Source of the DNA: Bacteroidales bacterium
GTDB lineage: Bacteria; Bacteroidota; Bacteroidia; Bacteroidales; UBA932
Length of the DNA: 64,000 bases
Assembly: GCA_017962165.1 (NCBI GenBank)
Contig: JAGCVW010000014.1
Coordinates: 1-64,000, forward strand
Reading direction: 5' to 3'
Of the stretch, positions 25,390-32,952 are shown piece by piece. The stretch's first letter is position 1. Every line of letters starts with the position of its first letter. The position numbers and the translations under genes are program-made. The notes under the pieces are model-generated. The model was not told the DNA's origin. It worked only from the letters and a program-made list of their open reading frames with translations, and made no database searches.

Positions 25390-26040
25390 ATGAAGAAATT
25401 ATTGCTCGCAGCAGCAGCTGCACTGATGAGCTTTACGCTCTCCGCACAGATTTTCGTGGGCGGCAGCGTCGTGCTTAATTCCAACAGCACGGCCAACAAC
25501 ATGACCAATCCCGCGACTACCACCAAAATCAGCGCATTCACTCTGTCACCTAACGCAGGCCTCATCCTCAGCGATGACCTTCTGGTCGGCGCCCGCCTGA
25601 ACCTGATGATAGGCAACAGCCCGGCTATCAACCAGACTGATTTCGGCTTCGGCCTCAATCCTTACGCCCGTTACCGCCTCCTGGAAATCGGACCTTTCGC
25701 GATCCTTGCTGAAGGCGGCATCAACTTCAACACCGTTACGACCAAGGTCATTACCACCAATGTGGGCCACCAGAAGGATACTGACACCTCTTTCGGCCTC
25801 TACGCCGAGCCTGTGATCACCTATCCTCTCGATGACCACATCACCCTTGAAGCCGCCCTCAATGTCGCCAGGGTTGCCTTCACGACCACCAAGACCAAGG
25901 GTAACTGGCATACCGACAACCCTGCCGGCGATACCGCTACCGCCGACAACAGCACCACTACCTTCAACCTTGGCGCCGACGCCGACAACGTCATCGGCGG
26001 CCTCGGTGCTATCCGCATCGGATTTACCTACAAATTCTAA
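25390..26040 (+). CDS. Outer-membrane beta-barrel protein
   Basis: 216 residues. Signal peptide MKKLLLAAAAALMSFTLSAQ, then alternating hydrophobic and polar strands (FVGGSVVLNSN, AGLILSDDLLVGARLNLM, FGLNPYARYRLLEIG, FAILAEGGINF) and a terminal aromatic residue (IRIGFTYKF). This is the pattern of small 8-strand porin-family barrels. Function unknown. It starts 22 bases after the preceding gene, so it probably ends the Sus operon, and a strong bidirectional terminator follows 32 bases later. Confidence 0.82.
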   Translation: MKKLLLAAAAALMSFTLSAQIFVGGSVVLNSNSTANNMTNPATTTKISAFTLSPNAGLILSDDLLVGARLNLMIGNSPAINQTDFGFGLNPYARYRLLEIGPFAILAEGGINFNTVTTKVITTNVGHQKDTDTSFGLYAEPVITYPLDDHITLEAALNVARVAFTTTKTKGNWHTDNPAGDTATADNSTTTFNLGADADNVIGGLGAIRIGFTYKF

Positions 26041-26047
26041 ACACGTC

Positions 26048-26068
26048 ATGCCCGACCTGATCGGGCAT
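26048..26068. repeat. Short hairpin repeat (ATGCCCGA/TCGGGCAT)
   Basis: Perfect 8-bp arms at 26048-26055 and 26061-26068 with a 5-base loop. I recall very similar GTCATGCCCGA...TCGGGCATC hairpins dispersed between genes in several bacterial phyla. It directly precedes the terminator. Confidence 0.55.
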
Positions 26069-26072
26069 CCAG

Positions 26073-26122
26073 AAAAAATGATACTACTCTGCTGAGAATT
26101 CGGCAGAGTAGTATCATTTTTT
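26073..26122. terminator. Bidirectional Rho-independent terminator
   Basis: A perfect 20-bp stem (26073-26092 with 26103-26122) around a 10-base loop. Its core is ATGATACTACTCTGC, with A6 on the left and T6 on the right, so it works in both directions. It lies between convergent genes and overlaps the stop codon of the - strand gene by two bases. Confidence 0.92.
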
Positions 26123-26897
26123 ATGATGGCGTGGAAGCCGGCCATGGGGCTATCCTGTCTGGGACCTCGACGGTGCGGCTGATGTAGCCCTCTTCGTCGT
26201 GGACCTGAGGCCGGACGGAGATCTCGCGACCGTCGTGGAAGATGTGCTGGAGCTGTTTGTCGCTCCAGTTGCCCATGCGGTCGCGGCCGAGCATGCCCGT
26301 GTAGAAGCACCAGCGGCCGTCGGCGCTCAGCGCTGCCATCTTCTGAAGCAGGCCGCGCGCGTCCGTGGCTTCATGGACAGGGTTGAGGAAAATGTCGGTT
26401 CCGGCAAGCAGGCTCTGGTAGCGGCGGTTCAAAACGCCGTTCCCGCTGAAGCGGAAGTCGAGGTTCACGCCCGTGCCTGCGAGCATGGCCGTTTCGCCGC
26501 CCTGGAGGACGGTGATTCTGTTTCCGCAGCAGGCGAACTGGCGCCTTTTGAACTCGTCCATCAGCTTGTCCATGACGGCGTCGTTGCCGTCTATGTCTTC
26601 TTCGGTCTCGAATATCTGGCCGGTGTAGAGATCGAAGAACAGTCCGCCGTGGAGCATGAACAGCGAATTGCGCTGGAACATGCAGCTTGTCGGCATTGAT
26701 TCTTCCAGTTCGAGGATTGCGACAGCGTTTTTGTTCTTGATGTCCTGCTCGGCGTAGAGCAGGTCGTTGAGGTCGCGTATTGAGTGTCCCGGGAACAGAA
26801 TAAGGTCCGCGTCGGAGGCGTTTACCGCGTCGACTAGGATGTCCATCTTGTTGTTGGGATTGAGTTCGAAATCGTATCCTATCAGCTGTATCTTCAT
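26121..26897 (-). CDS. Protein of unknown function, faintly nitrilase-fold-like
   Basis: 258 residues, no signal peptide, so cytoplasmic. I do not recognise a named family. The N-terminal half (MKIQLIGYDFELNPNNKMDI, ASDADLILFPGHSIRDLNDL) and the middle (AMLAGTGVNLDFRFSGNG, LLAGTDIFLNPVHEATDARG, WCFYTGMLGRDRMGNW) have the strand-helix rhythm of carbon-nitrogen hydrolases. However, the FPE, lysine and CY motifs of active nitrilases are not evident, so if related it is probably inactive. It is transcribed divergently from the DUF4434 gene from a -7 box at 26906-26913 and ends in the bidirectional terminator. Confidence 0.6.
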   Translation of the reverse strand: MKIQLIGYDFELNPNNKMDILVDAVNASDADLILFPGHSIRDLNDLLYAEQDIKNKNAVAILELEESMPTSCMFQRNSLFMLHGGLFFDLYTGQIFETEEDIDGNDAVMDKLMDEFKRRQFACCGNRITVLQGGETAMLAGTGVNLDFRFSGNGVLNRRYQSLLAGTDIFLNPVHEATDARGLLQKMAALSADGRWCFYTGMLGRDRMGNWSDKQLQHIFHDGREISVRPQVHDEEGYISRTVEVPDRIAPWPASTPS

Positions 26898-26905
26898 AAC
26901 GTCAG

Positions 26906-26913
26906 CAAATTTA
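26906..26913 (-). promoter_or_regulatory. -7 promoter element (TAAATTTG) of the 26121-26897 gene
   Basis: CAAATTTA on the + strand matches TAnnTTTG on the - strand, 9 bases upstream of the ATG at 26897. It is two bases away from the divergent box at 26916-26923, so the two promoters must compete for polymerase. Confidence 0.5.
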
Positions 26914-26915
26914 AT

Positions 26916-26923
26916 TATATTTG
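26916..26923 (+). promoter_or_regulatory. -7 promoter element (TATATTTG) of the DUF4434 gene
   Basis: An exact TAnnTTTG match ending 22 bases upstream of the ATG at 26946. Confidence 0.6.
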
Positions 26924-26945
26924 TATTACTAATACCACATTCTCC

Positions 26946-28052
26946 ATGACAGACAGAAGATCTTTCCTAAAGACTACGGCGGCTGCGGGCGCCGCGGTTG
27001 CGGCAGCTCCGCTTCTTAGCGGCTGCAATACTGGTAAGGATAAATACGGCATCGGCCTCGACAAAAGCGTCAAGAGCAAGCTGATCGTCGAGTACGGAAA
27101 TGCAGTGCCCATCACGGGTACTTTCCTTGATGAAATATCGACCGATATCCCTCATCAGAACTGGGGAGAAGCCGAATGGGACCGCGATTTCCGCTACATG
27201 AAGCACTTCGGGATCGACACGGTGATTATCATCCGCTGCGGTCTCCGGAAATGGATGACCTATCCGTCGCCCTACCTCCTGAAGAAAGGGTACTACTATC
27301 CTTCCGTCGACCTTGTGGACATGTTCTGCCGTCTGGCGGAGAAGTACGACATGAAGCTTTATATCGGTCTTTACGACTCCGACGAATACTGGTACACTGG
27401 CGTGTACAACAACGAAATAGAAATCAACCGCTTCATCATCGACGAACTCTGGGAACGCTACGGCCACTACAAGAGCTTCAAGGGCTGGTATCTCAGCTAT
27501 GAGATCTCACGCCGCTCCAAGGGCGCTATCGAAGGCTACCAGAAGCTCGGCCGCCAGTGCAAGGAGCTCTCGAAGAGCGCCGAGTACCCTAACGGTTATC
27601 CTACCTTCATCAGCCCCATCATCGAGGGCATCAAGGGCGTAAGCGCCCAGAGCGCGCAGCTCCGCAGGGCAGACAGGCCGGACATCATGGAGCACATGCG
27701 CGACTGGGACGAGATTTTCGAAGGAATCCACGAATTCGTGGACGCATGCGCCTTCCAGGACGGATACAACGACTACGACGAGATAGAGGACTACATTTCT
27801 GTCAACAAGATGCTCGCCGACAAATGGGGGATGCACAGCTGGACCAACTGCGAGAGCTTCGACCGCGACATGCCCATCAAGTTCCTCCCCATCAAGTTCG
27901 ACAAACTCCGCATGAAACTGGAGGCTGCTAAGCGCTGCGGTGTTGAGAAGGCGATTACCTTCGAATTCTCCCACTTCATCAGCCCTCAGAGCGCATATCT
28001 GCAGGCAGGCCACCTCTACGACAGGTACCTGGAGTATTTCGGCAAGCTTTAG
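26946..28052 (+). CDS. DUF4434-family Tat/lipoprotein, putative glycoside-hydrolase-like
   Basis: 368 residues. The N-terminus combines a twin-arginine motif (DRRSFLK) with a lipobox (APLLSGC, Cys26), so it is probably exported folded and then lipidated. The mature domain matches DUF4434: ITGTFLDEISTDIPHQNWGE, DRDFRYMKHFGIDTVIIIRC, KLYIGLYDSDEYWYTG, FKGWYLSYEI, ISPIIEG. This is a TIM-barrel-like family with probable glycosidase ancestry and unknown substrate. It has its own promoter just past the Sus operon terminator, yet its family often travels with Sus clusters, so a linked role is likely. Its 3' end overlaps that of the convergent acyltransferase gene by four bases. Confidence 0.82.
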   Translation: MTDRRSFLKTTAAAGAAVAAAPLLSGCNTGKDKYGIGLDKSVKSKLIVEYGNAVPITGTFLDEISTDIPHQNWGEAEWDRDFRYMKHFGIDTVIIIRCGLRKWMTYPSPYLLKKGYYYPSVDLVDMFCRLAEKYDMKLYIGLYDSDEYWYTGVYNNEIEINRFIIDELWERYGHYKSFKGWYLSYEISRRSKGAIEGYQKLGRQCKELSKSAEYPNGYPTFISPIIEGIKGVSAQSAQLRRADRPDIMEHMRDWDEIFEGIHEFVDACAFQDGYNDYDEIEDYISVNKMLADKWGMHSWTNCESFDRDMPIKFLPIKFDKLRMKLEAAKRCGVEKAITFEFSHFISPQSAYLQAGHLYDRYLEYFGKL

Positions 28053-29863
28053 ACAGTATTAGATCCATAGAAATGCTCGAGGATTTCCTTCTGGGTTTCC
28101 TCGGGCATTCCGCGTACGAATGACTTGATGCTGGCAGGCGGGAAATCTGCAAGGCGCAGATAAATCATGGCGTCTACGCAGTCTGAGAAGTCTTTATCCA
28201 CGTTCAGGCAGGCTACGCGTGCGCCGCATGAGAAATATTTGCGGAACAGCACGGGAAGCCTGTACTGACCTTCTGACATCGCTCCGATCAGCCTGTCGAA
28301 TGCATCTATGTCTCCTTCGGGAATCTGCAGCAGATCCTTGGGATTAACCCTCAGGTAAGAGGGCTTGAACGGAGTGGTGGGGGAGGCGAAGCTATCCGCG
28401 TCCGGCATCCCGAAATCGCGGTGGATGAAGTACCATGTAAGGCTCTTGTAGAAATCCGGAAGCGCGGCGCTCATGGTTACGAGGCCGAAGCAACTGTCCG
28501 TTCCCGCCCTTACGTTTGCAACGCACAGGCCCGCAAGCAGAAGCTTGAGGGGCAGCACTTCGCGCTGGTATTTCTCCACTATGAACGAACGCCCGAGCTC
28601 GAGCGAATGGGCCAGAAGTTTCGGGGCGTCCGGGCCGAAACGGACAAGAGTGGAGGTGTAGAAGCCGTTTACCCCGCCGTGCGCCGCTATAATATCGGAT
28701 CCATAGCCCACGCGGTACGCGCCTACGATCTGCCCGTCAGGAATGTTCCAGAGGACGAGATGATGGTAGTAGTTGTCGTATTCGTCAGTATCAAGGGCCT
28801 TGCCGGTACCTTCGCCTACTGCGCGGAAAGTCACCTCGCGCAGCCTGTAAAGCTCTCGCATAAGGTCAGGAGCCTGGGCCGCTTCAATCAGGTAGGCGCG
28901 ATAGTCGCCGCTTTCGAAAATGATACACGGCTCAATCCCGGCAATCTGGCTGCGGATAAGGTCAGGATCGGTGGGCTGGGCTATGTCCTGCTCGTGGGCG
29001 CAGGTCGCATTGCGCTCGAAATCGGCCATGCACTGCGCTTCCAGGGCGTAGCAGCGGCTTCTCAGGTACTTGCCCAGATTCTCAACGCTGAACTGCGCTA
29101 TATGGCTTGCGGGAATAGGCTGTCCGATGCGGATCTTGACATGTTTGCCCTGCGATGCTATCATCTCGCGTATCAGCCTGAGAGTGCGGAATATCGGGTG
29201 AATTTTGCCGAGCCTGTGGAATTTTGCGGAATTTTCGCCGTCAAAATAGATAGGGATGACAGGAAGGCCGGATTTGCGTATAAGCTTCGACATGTTGTCC
29301 GCCCAGGGCTTGTCTTCCACTATACGTTTGCAGCCCAACGCAGTCCGGTTCTTCTTTTTCTGCCATGTTCCGACCTCGCCGGCGGGGAAGAGACCGAGAG
29401 CGCCTCCGCCCGCTATGTGGCCGAGGGCCGTGCGGATGCCGCTCACGCTTCGCGCCCCGCCGCTTGCGAAATTGTCGACGGGGATGAACCATTCCCTGAG
29501 TTGCGGAATAAGGGAAAGGAAATAGGTGGTGAGAATCTTATAATCCGGACGCCGGCCGCTGATGAGGTAGTTTAGCAGCAGGCCGTCAATTCCTCCGAAA
29601 TGGTGGTTTGATACAGTTATGAAGCCGCCTTCTGCGGGGATATGTTCGAGCTGTCCTTCCGGAATGTCGATGGTTATCTCAAGGTCATCAAGAACCGCTT
29701 TTGAGAAGGCCGGGCCGTCGTGGGACGCGTTGCGCCCGTACAGGGCGTTAAGGGCGTCCATACCCAGCATGCGGTAGACTATTCCTGTGATTACCTTACC
29801 CGTAAAGCCCTTGAGTCCGAGGGCTTTCTGCAACGATTCACGGTCTAAGAGAATAGGATTCAC
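28049..29863 (-). CDS. Bifunctional acyltransferase (PlsC-like + GNAT), OlsF/Gls-type aminolipid synthase
   Basis: 604 residues from a GTG at 29863. An ATG at 29944 is in frame but lies upstream of the -7 box at 29889-29896, so it should not be transcribed. The N-terminal domain (about 60-280) is an O-acyltransferase with the HX4D motif His88...Asp93 (SNHHFGGIDGLLL) and LFPAGEVGTW. The C-terminal domain (about 310-600) is the GNAT-type N-acyltransferase of OlsB/hemolysin proteins (LYRLREVTFRAVGEGTG, DTDEYDNYYHHLVLWN, VGAYRVGYG). The same order occurs in OlsF, which makes ornithine lipid; in Bacteroides the separate GlsB and GlsA make glycine lipids. Which amino acid is used here cannot be read. 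A perfect palindrome overlaps the promoter. Confidence 0.88.
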   Translation of the reverse strand: MNPILLDRESLQKALGLKGFTGKVITGIVYRMLGMDALNALYGRNASHDGPAFSKAVLDDLEITIDIPEGQLEHIPAEGGFITVSNHHFGGIDGLLLNYLISGRRPDYKILTTYFLSLIPQLREWFIPVDNFASGGARSVSGIRTALGHIAGGGALGLFPAGEVGTWQKKKNRTALGCKRIVEDKPWADNMSKLIRKSGLPVIPIYFDGENSAKFHRLGKIHPIFRTLRLIREMIASQGKHVKIRIGQPIPASHIAQFSVENLGKYLRSRCYALEAQCMADFERNATCAHEQDIAQPTDPDLIRSQIAGIEPCIIFESGDYRAYLIEAAQAPDLMRELYRLREVTFRAVGEGTGKALDTDEYDNYYHHLVLWNIPDGQIVGAYRVGYGSDIIAAHGGVNGFYTSTLVRFGPDAPKLLAHSLELGRSFIVEKYQREVLPLKLLLAGLCVANVRAGTDSCFGLVTMSAALPDFYKSLTWYFIHRDFGMPDADSFASPTTPFKPSYLRVNPKDLLQIPEGDIDAFDRLIGAMSEGQYRLPVLFRKYFSCGARVACLNVDKDFSDCVDAMIYLRLADFPPASIKSFVRGMPEETQKEILEHFYGSNTV

Positions 29864-29888
29864 GGTTTGCGGTTTTAGTAAAAGCAAA

Positions 29889-29896
29889 CAAATATA
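29889..29896 (-). promoter_or_regulatory. -7 promoter element (TATATTTG) of the aminolipid acyltransferase gene
   Basis: CAAATATA on the + strand gives TATATTTG on the - strand, 26 bases upstream of the GTG start at 29863. It decides against the longer in-frame start at 29944. Confidence 0.6.
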
Positions 29897-29913
29897 CGGA
29901 ATTATTCCGTATA
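29893..29913. promoter_or_regulatory. Operator-like palindrome over the acyltransferase promoter
   Basis: Perfect 10-base arms TATACGGAAT and ATTCCGTATA around a single T. It overlaps the upstream half of the -7 box and extends into the -7/-33 spacer, where a bound dimer would block polymerase. The cognate regulator is unknown. Confidence 0.5.
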
Positions 29914-29962
29914 ACGGCATAGTTGTATCAAAATCGAAATTCAAGAATTAAAAATTTAATTG

Positions 29963-29970
29963 TATATTTG
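29963..29970 (+). promoter_or_regulatory. -7 promoter element (TATATTTG) of the membrane AraC-type regulator
   Basis: An exact TAnnTTTG match ending 18 bases upstream of the ATG at 29989. Confidence 0.6.
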
Positions 29971-29988
29971 TAAAAATCACGTTTGGCA

Positions 29989-31326
29989 ATGTCTTTTAAT
30001 TTCTTGATTCTCCTGCTGTTTCTGCCCTCGGCATCAGTCCTTGGCTGGCTCCTTCTCAACCGCCTTGTTGCAAGACGAACCAGTACATATATATTGGTCC
30101 AGCTGCTTATGCTTGACCTGTTGCTGTTCTTCACTGCAGACGGTCTTTATTCGGTCCCTGGCATAAACACAAGAATCCTGGTATACTCACACCTTGTCAC
30201 GGTTTTCTCGGCACCCTGTGTTATCCCGCTCATCTGGCTGATTTTCGACCGTGTGCGTTACGGAAACCGGCTGGGCTTTACACATTTTATCTGGCTTCTG
30301 ATCCCCGTTTCCCTTACGCTTTCGTCAATCTCCCTTACAGACACTATCGGGGCTGAGCAGCTTTCCCCCTTCATCGCGAATATACATGCCAACGGAACGG
30401 AGATCCTTGATAATTACCGGCGCACTACTTTCGGCCATTATTATGCCTGGTCCCACACTATATTCCGTTTTGCAGTCGGTGGAGAACTTCTCGTCGCTGT
30501 GGCCTACCTCGTCGGCTATGCTATCAAACAGGATGTCAGATTCAGGCATCTGATCGACCACTTCCGTAAGGATGCTCCTATCAGGGTTATTGAATTGCAG
30601 CTATTCATACTCATTATCCCTGCTTCTTTCGTCCTCTTCAAGGTTATTCTTTCCAAACAGTACATAGACACACATCTTTGGGTTTCCGTGCTGTTTGCCG
30701 CCCTCAGTTCGATAGGTGTGTTCCTGTTCAATGTAAGTGAGTGGTTCAGCCAGCGAAAGACTATTACCCGCACTCAGGCCAAGCATGTTATGATGTACAA
30801 CTACAATCCGGACATCAAGGGGCCCATCATCGAAATCATGTTGGAAGAACTTATCGGGGAGTCCGACGCGGATATCCTGCTGCGTCTCAGAGACAAAGTG
30901 AAGGACAGGCTTGACAGCGGTGAGATCGCCCCTAAGGACATGAATGCAGTAAAGGACCTTCTTTTCAATGCACAAGGAAATGCCTGGGACGACAGCCTGC
31001 TTACAAGGTTCCGCAGTATTATGCTAAGCGAACAATTGTTCCTTAAGCCCAGCCTTAGCCTGCAGGACATAGCGGAACGTCTCCACACCAACAAGACCTA
31101 TATTTCCAAGCTGGTAAACAACACCTACAACATGGGCTTCCCGGAGTTCCTGAACACTCTTAGGGTAGACTATGCCCAGCAGTATATACGCAACCACCCG
31201 AACGCCAAGCAGGAAGAGATCGCCCTTGCCAGCGGCTTTCTCAGCGCTTCATCGTTCAACAATATTTTCCGGAAGATAACCGGAACCACCCCTAAAACGT
31301 GGCTCCTGACCGCGGACAGAAGGTAG
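29989..31326 (+). CDS. Membrane-bound AraC-family transcriptional regulator
   Basis: 445 residues from the ATG at 29989 (a TTG six bases upstream is less likely). The first half has about six to seven hydrophobic segments (FLILLLFLPSASVLGWLLLN, ILVQLLMLDLLLFFTADGLY, CVIPLIWLIFDRV, WLLIPVSLTLSSIS, LFILIIPASFVLFKVIL, WVSVLFAALSSIGVFLF). A linker of about 80 residues leads to a C-terminal AraC/XylS double helix-turn-helix (SLQDIAERLHTNKTYISKLV and EEIALASGFLSASSFNNIF). It would sense a membrane or envelope signal and bind DNA while tethered. It is convergent with the second AraC-type gene (one base apart) and divergent from the aminolipid acyltransferase gene. Targets unknown; the pilus operon or the acyltransferase are the nearest candidates. 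Confidence 0.88.
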   Translation: MSFNFLILLLFLPSASVLGWLLLNRLVARRTSTYILVQLLMLDLLLFFTADGLYSVPGINTRILVYSHLVTVFSAPCVIPLIWLIFDRVRYGNRLGFTHFIWLLIPVSLTLSSISLTDTIGAEQLSPFIANIHANGTEILDNYRRTTFGHYYAWSHTIFRFAVGGELLVAVAYLVGYAIKQDVRFRHLIDHFRKDAPIRVIELQLFILIIPASFVLFKVILSKQYIDTHLWVSVLFAALSSIGVFLFNVSEWFSQRKTITRTQAKHVMMYNYNPDIKGPIIEIMLEELIGESDADILLRLRDKVKDRLDSGEIAPKDMNAVKDLLFNAQGNAWDDSLLTRFRSIMLSEQLFLKPSLSLQDIAERLHTNKTYISKLVNNTYNMGFPEFLNTLRVDYAQQYIRNHPNAKQEEIALASGFLSASSFNNIFRKITGTTPKTWLLTADRR

Positions 31327-31327
31327 T

Positions 31328-32533
31328 CTAGGCCTTTTCCCGGGCTACAAATTCGGACGGCGTAAGTCCCGTATACTCCTTAAATGACGTCGTAAAGTAC
31401 GACGGCGAGCGAAAACCGCATTCTGAAGCGATCTGCGCCATCGGAATATTTCCCTTGAGAAGCATGACTTTCGCCATCGACATGCGCTTGTCTTTAATCA
31501 TGTAAGAAGGGGAGGGCGCGCCCTCTGCCTTGAGTTTCCTGTTGACATGGATTCTGCTCATCCCGGTCAGAGCGGCAATCGTCTCCACGTCGAAATCAGG
31601 ATCGGAGATATGGTCATCGATCAGCGCCAGAACCTTCAATGTAAACCCGCTGGATTTCGTCACAGAAGGAGACCTCTTTTCGACCTCTTTTTCCTTCTTC
31701 AGGAGCTCTTTTTCTGCTGCCTCCGGCTTGGCTTGAGAATCGGATTTTGCTTCGTTCGCGTTCAAAGCTTTCCATGGCACTCCCGAAGATTTCTCGGTCG
31801 TGCCCGAACTGGTCGGGCGTCTTTTCGAAGCCATTAAAACTATAGTTATACCTCCAGCCAGGACCAGCGATACCAGCACTATAATAAGCCAAATGCTGGC
31901 TCTAGGGCCAGTCTCGCGCACATATGTTTCAAATTCTAAAGGTAACGAATCCGAAAGTGTTCCGTTCTGCTCCCACTGCAGGCACTTACCCTCTGTATCG
32001 AGTTTAGCGACCTGGTCCACGCCGAACAGCCAGACGAAAGACGAGTCGGATGAGAGCTTTAAACTAACTGGTTCGAAGGGTAGGTCGAAACGTGGCTCAA
32101 CGATTTTTTCGATAGGGTCCAGAGTAAATAATTTCGTCACAGAGGCAAGAATAATTTTGCACTCTTTTGGCGAGTAAATTGCACTCGAAATTATCTCCAA
32201 TCCGGTCTCTACTTTTTCGAATCCTTCGCTTGATGTGTAGTTTGTAAGAGTGCTGCTGTCGTCAAGTATCCAAAGACCTCCATTCCCATCGAAGAACAGG
32301 TTTTTGATTACATCGGATCCCAGGTTTCCCCTTTCAGCTGTAAAGCGGAGTCTCATGCCGCTGTTCGAGAGCCTGTACACCCCCTCTCCCTGGGTCCCCA
32401 TCCATATAGCTCCGTCTACAGGGCTTTCAGCCGTGCAGGTCACGGGGGCCTTATCCTGCGCGAGAACGGGTATAAAGGGCACCAGAAGCGTTATGACGCC
32501 TATTATTGTCGCAATTTTCCGTATTCTATTCAT
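31328..32533 (-). CDS. Minimal HTCS-like one-component regulator: periplasmic sensor, one TM, AraC HTH
   Basis: 401 residues from the ATG at 32533 (preceded by GGAG; an in-frame TTG at 32542 is less likely). Residues 1-26 are a signal sequence (TIIGVITLLVPFIPVLAQ). Residues 27-210 are a periplasmic beta-rich domain with propeller-like repeats (DGAIWMGTQGEGVYRLSNSG, IKNLFFDGNGGLWILDD) as in hybrid two-component sensors. One TM spans 213-235, followed by a charged linker (255-295) and an AraC-type HTH (300-398: IAALTGMSRIHVNRKL, MAQIASECGFRSPSYFTTSF). No kinase or receiver domain is present. It is divergent from the pilus operon and is the best candidate regulator for it. A -7 box lies at 32569-32576. 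Confidence 0.88.
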   Translation of the reverse strand: MNRIRKIATIIGVITLLVPFIPVLAQDKAPVTCTAESPVDGAIWMGTQGEGVYRLSNSGMRLRFTAERGNLGSDVIKNLFFDGNGGLWILDDSSTLTNYTSSEGFEKVETGLEIISSAIYSPKECKIILASVTKLFTLDPIEKIVEPRFDLPFEPVSLKLSSDSSFVWLFGVDQVAKLDTEGKCLQWEQNGTLSDSLPLEFETYVRETGPRASIWLIIVLVSLVLAGGITIVLMASKRRPTSSGTTEKSSGVPWKALNANEAKSDSQAKPEAAEKELLKKEKEVEKRSPSVTKSSGFTLKVLALIDDHISDPDFDVETIAALTGMSRIHVNRKLKAEGAPSPSYMIKDKRMSMAKVMLLKGNIPMAQIASECGFRSPSYFTTSFKEYTGLTPSEFVAREKA

Positions 32534-32568
32534 TTGCTCCAATTATTTATATGGATGTTTTCGCTGTA

Positions 32569-32576
32569 CAAAATTA
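32569..32576 (-). promoter_or_regulatory. -7 promoter element (TAATTTTG) of the minimal HTCS-like regulator
   Basis: CAAAATTA on the + strand matches TAnnTTTG on the - strand, 36 bases upstream of the ATG at 32533. Confidence 0.5.
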
Positions 32577-32792
32577 AACAATAATCAATACAGACCGCTA
32601 CAGTTTATCCACAATTGAAGCATAATATTGTTAGTAATTCATTATCGAGCATATTTTTTATACTTGATATAGTGTTTTTTTCTCATACTTTTAAAAGAAT
32701 TGTAAACACATTTACTATCAGCAAATACTTTTTAAAACATAAAACGGCTACCAGAGGGTATTCTGTGGTATTATTTTGACTTATAGGACAAC

Positions 32793-32861
32793 TTTCGAAA
32801 CGTTTCGAAACACTTAGACCCCTCTACAATGGCCTCCTGATGGTCTTTTAATGTTTCGAAA
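32793..32861. promoter_or_regulatory. Cluster of three TTTCGAAA palindromes (operator-like)
   Basis: TTTCGAAACGTTTCGAAA at 32793-32810 is a perfect 18-base palindrome made of two TTTCGAAA sites; a third site lies at 32854-32861. The cluster is 84-152 bases upstream of the pilus -7 box, the right distance for an activator or repressor site of one of the neighbouring AraC-type regulators. Binding is inferred. Confidence 0.5.
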
Positions 32862-32868
32862 TGTAAAT

Positions 32869-32877
32869 GGGGGGGGG
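32869..32877 (+). repeat. G9 homopolymer tract in the pilus promoter region
   Basis: Nine consecutive G in an otherwise AT-rich region, 46 bases upstream of the -33-like TTTTG. Such tracts change length by slipped-strand mispairing, so this one may vary the spacing between the TTTCGAAA sites and the promoter. Confidence 0.6.
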
Positions 32878-32944
32878 TTAAAGAATCAGCATAAATTTTT
32901 GAAAAAAATAAAGAAAATTCTTTTTGGAAATAAAAACTTTGTAT

Positions 32945-32952
32945 TACCTTTG
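32945..32952 (+). promoter_or_regulatory. -7 promoter element (TACCTTTG) of the pilus operon
   Basis: An exact TAnnTTTG match with a TTTTG 17 bases upstream as -33 candidate. The transcript would have a leader of about 70 bases before the ATG at 33029 and could cover all ten genes to 50493. Confidence 0.6.

Noticed and set aside
29864..29944. ATG start of the aminolipid acyltransferase at 29944
   Set aside because: It lies upstream of the -7 box and across the palindrome, so it should not be in the transcript; the GTG at 29863 fits the promoter.
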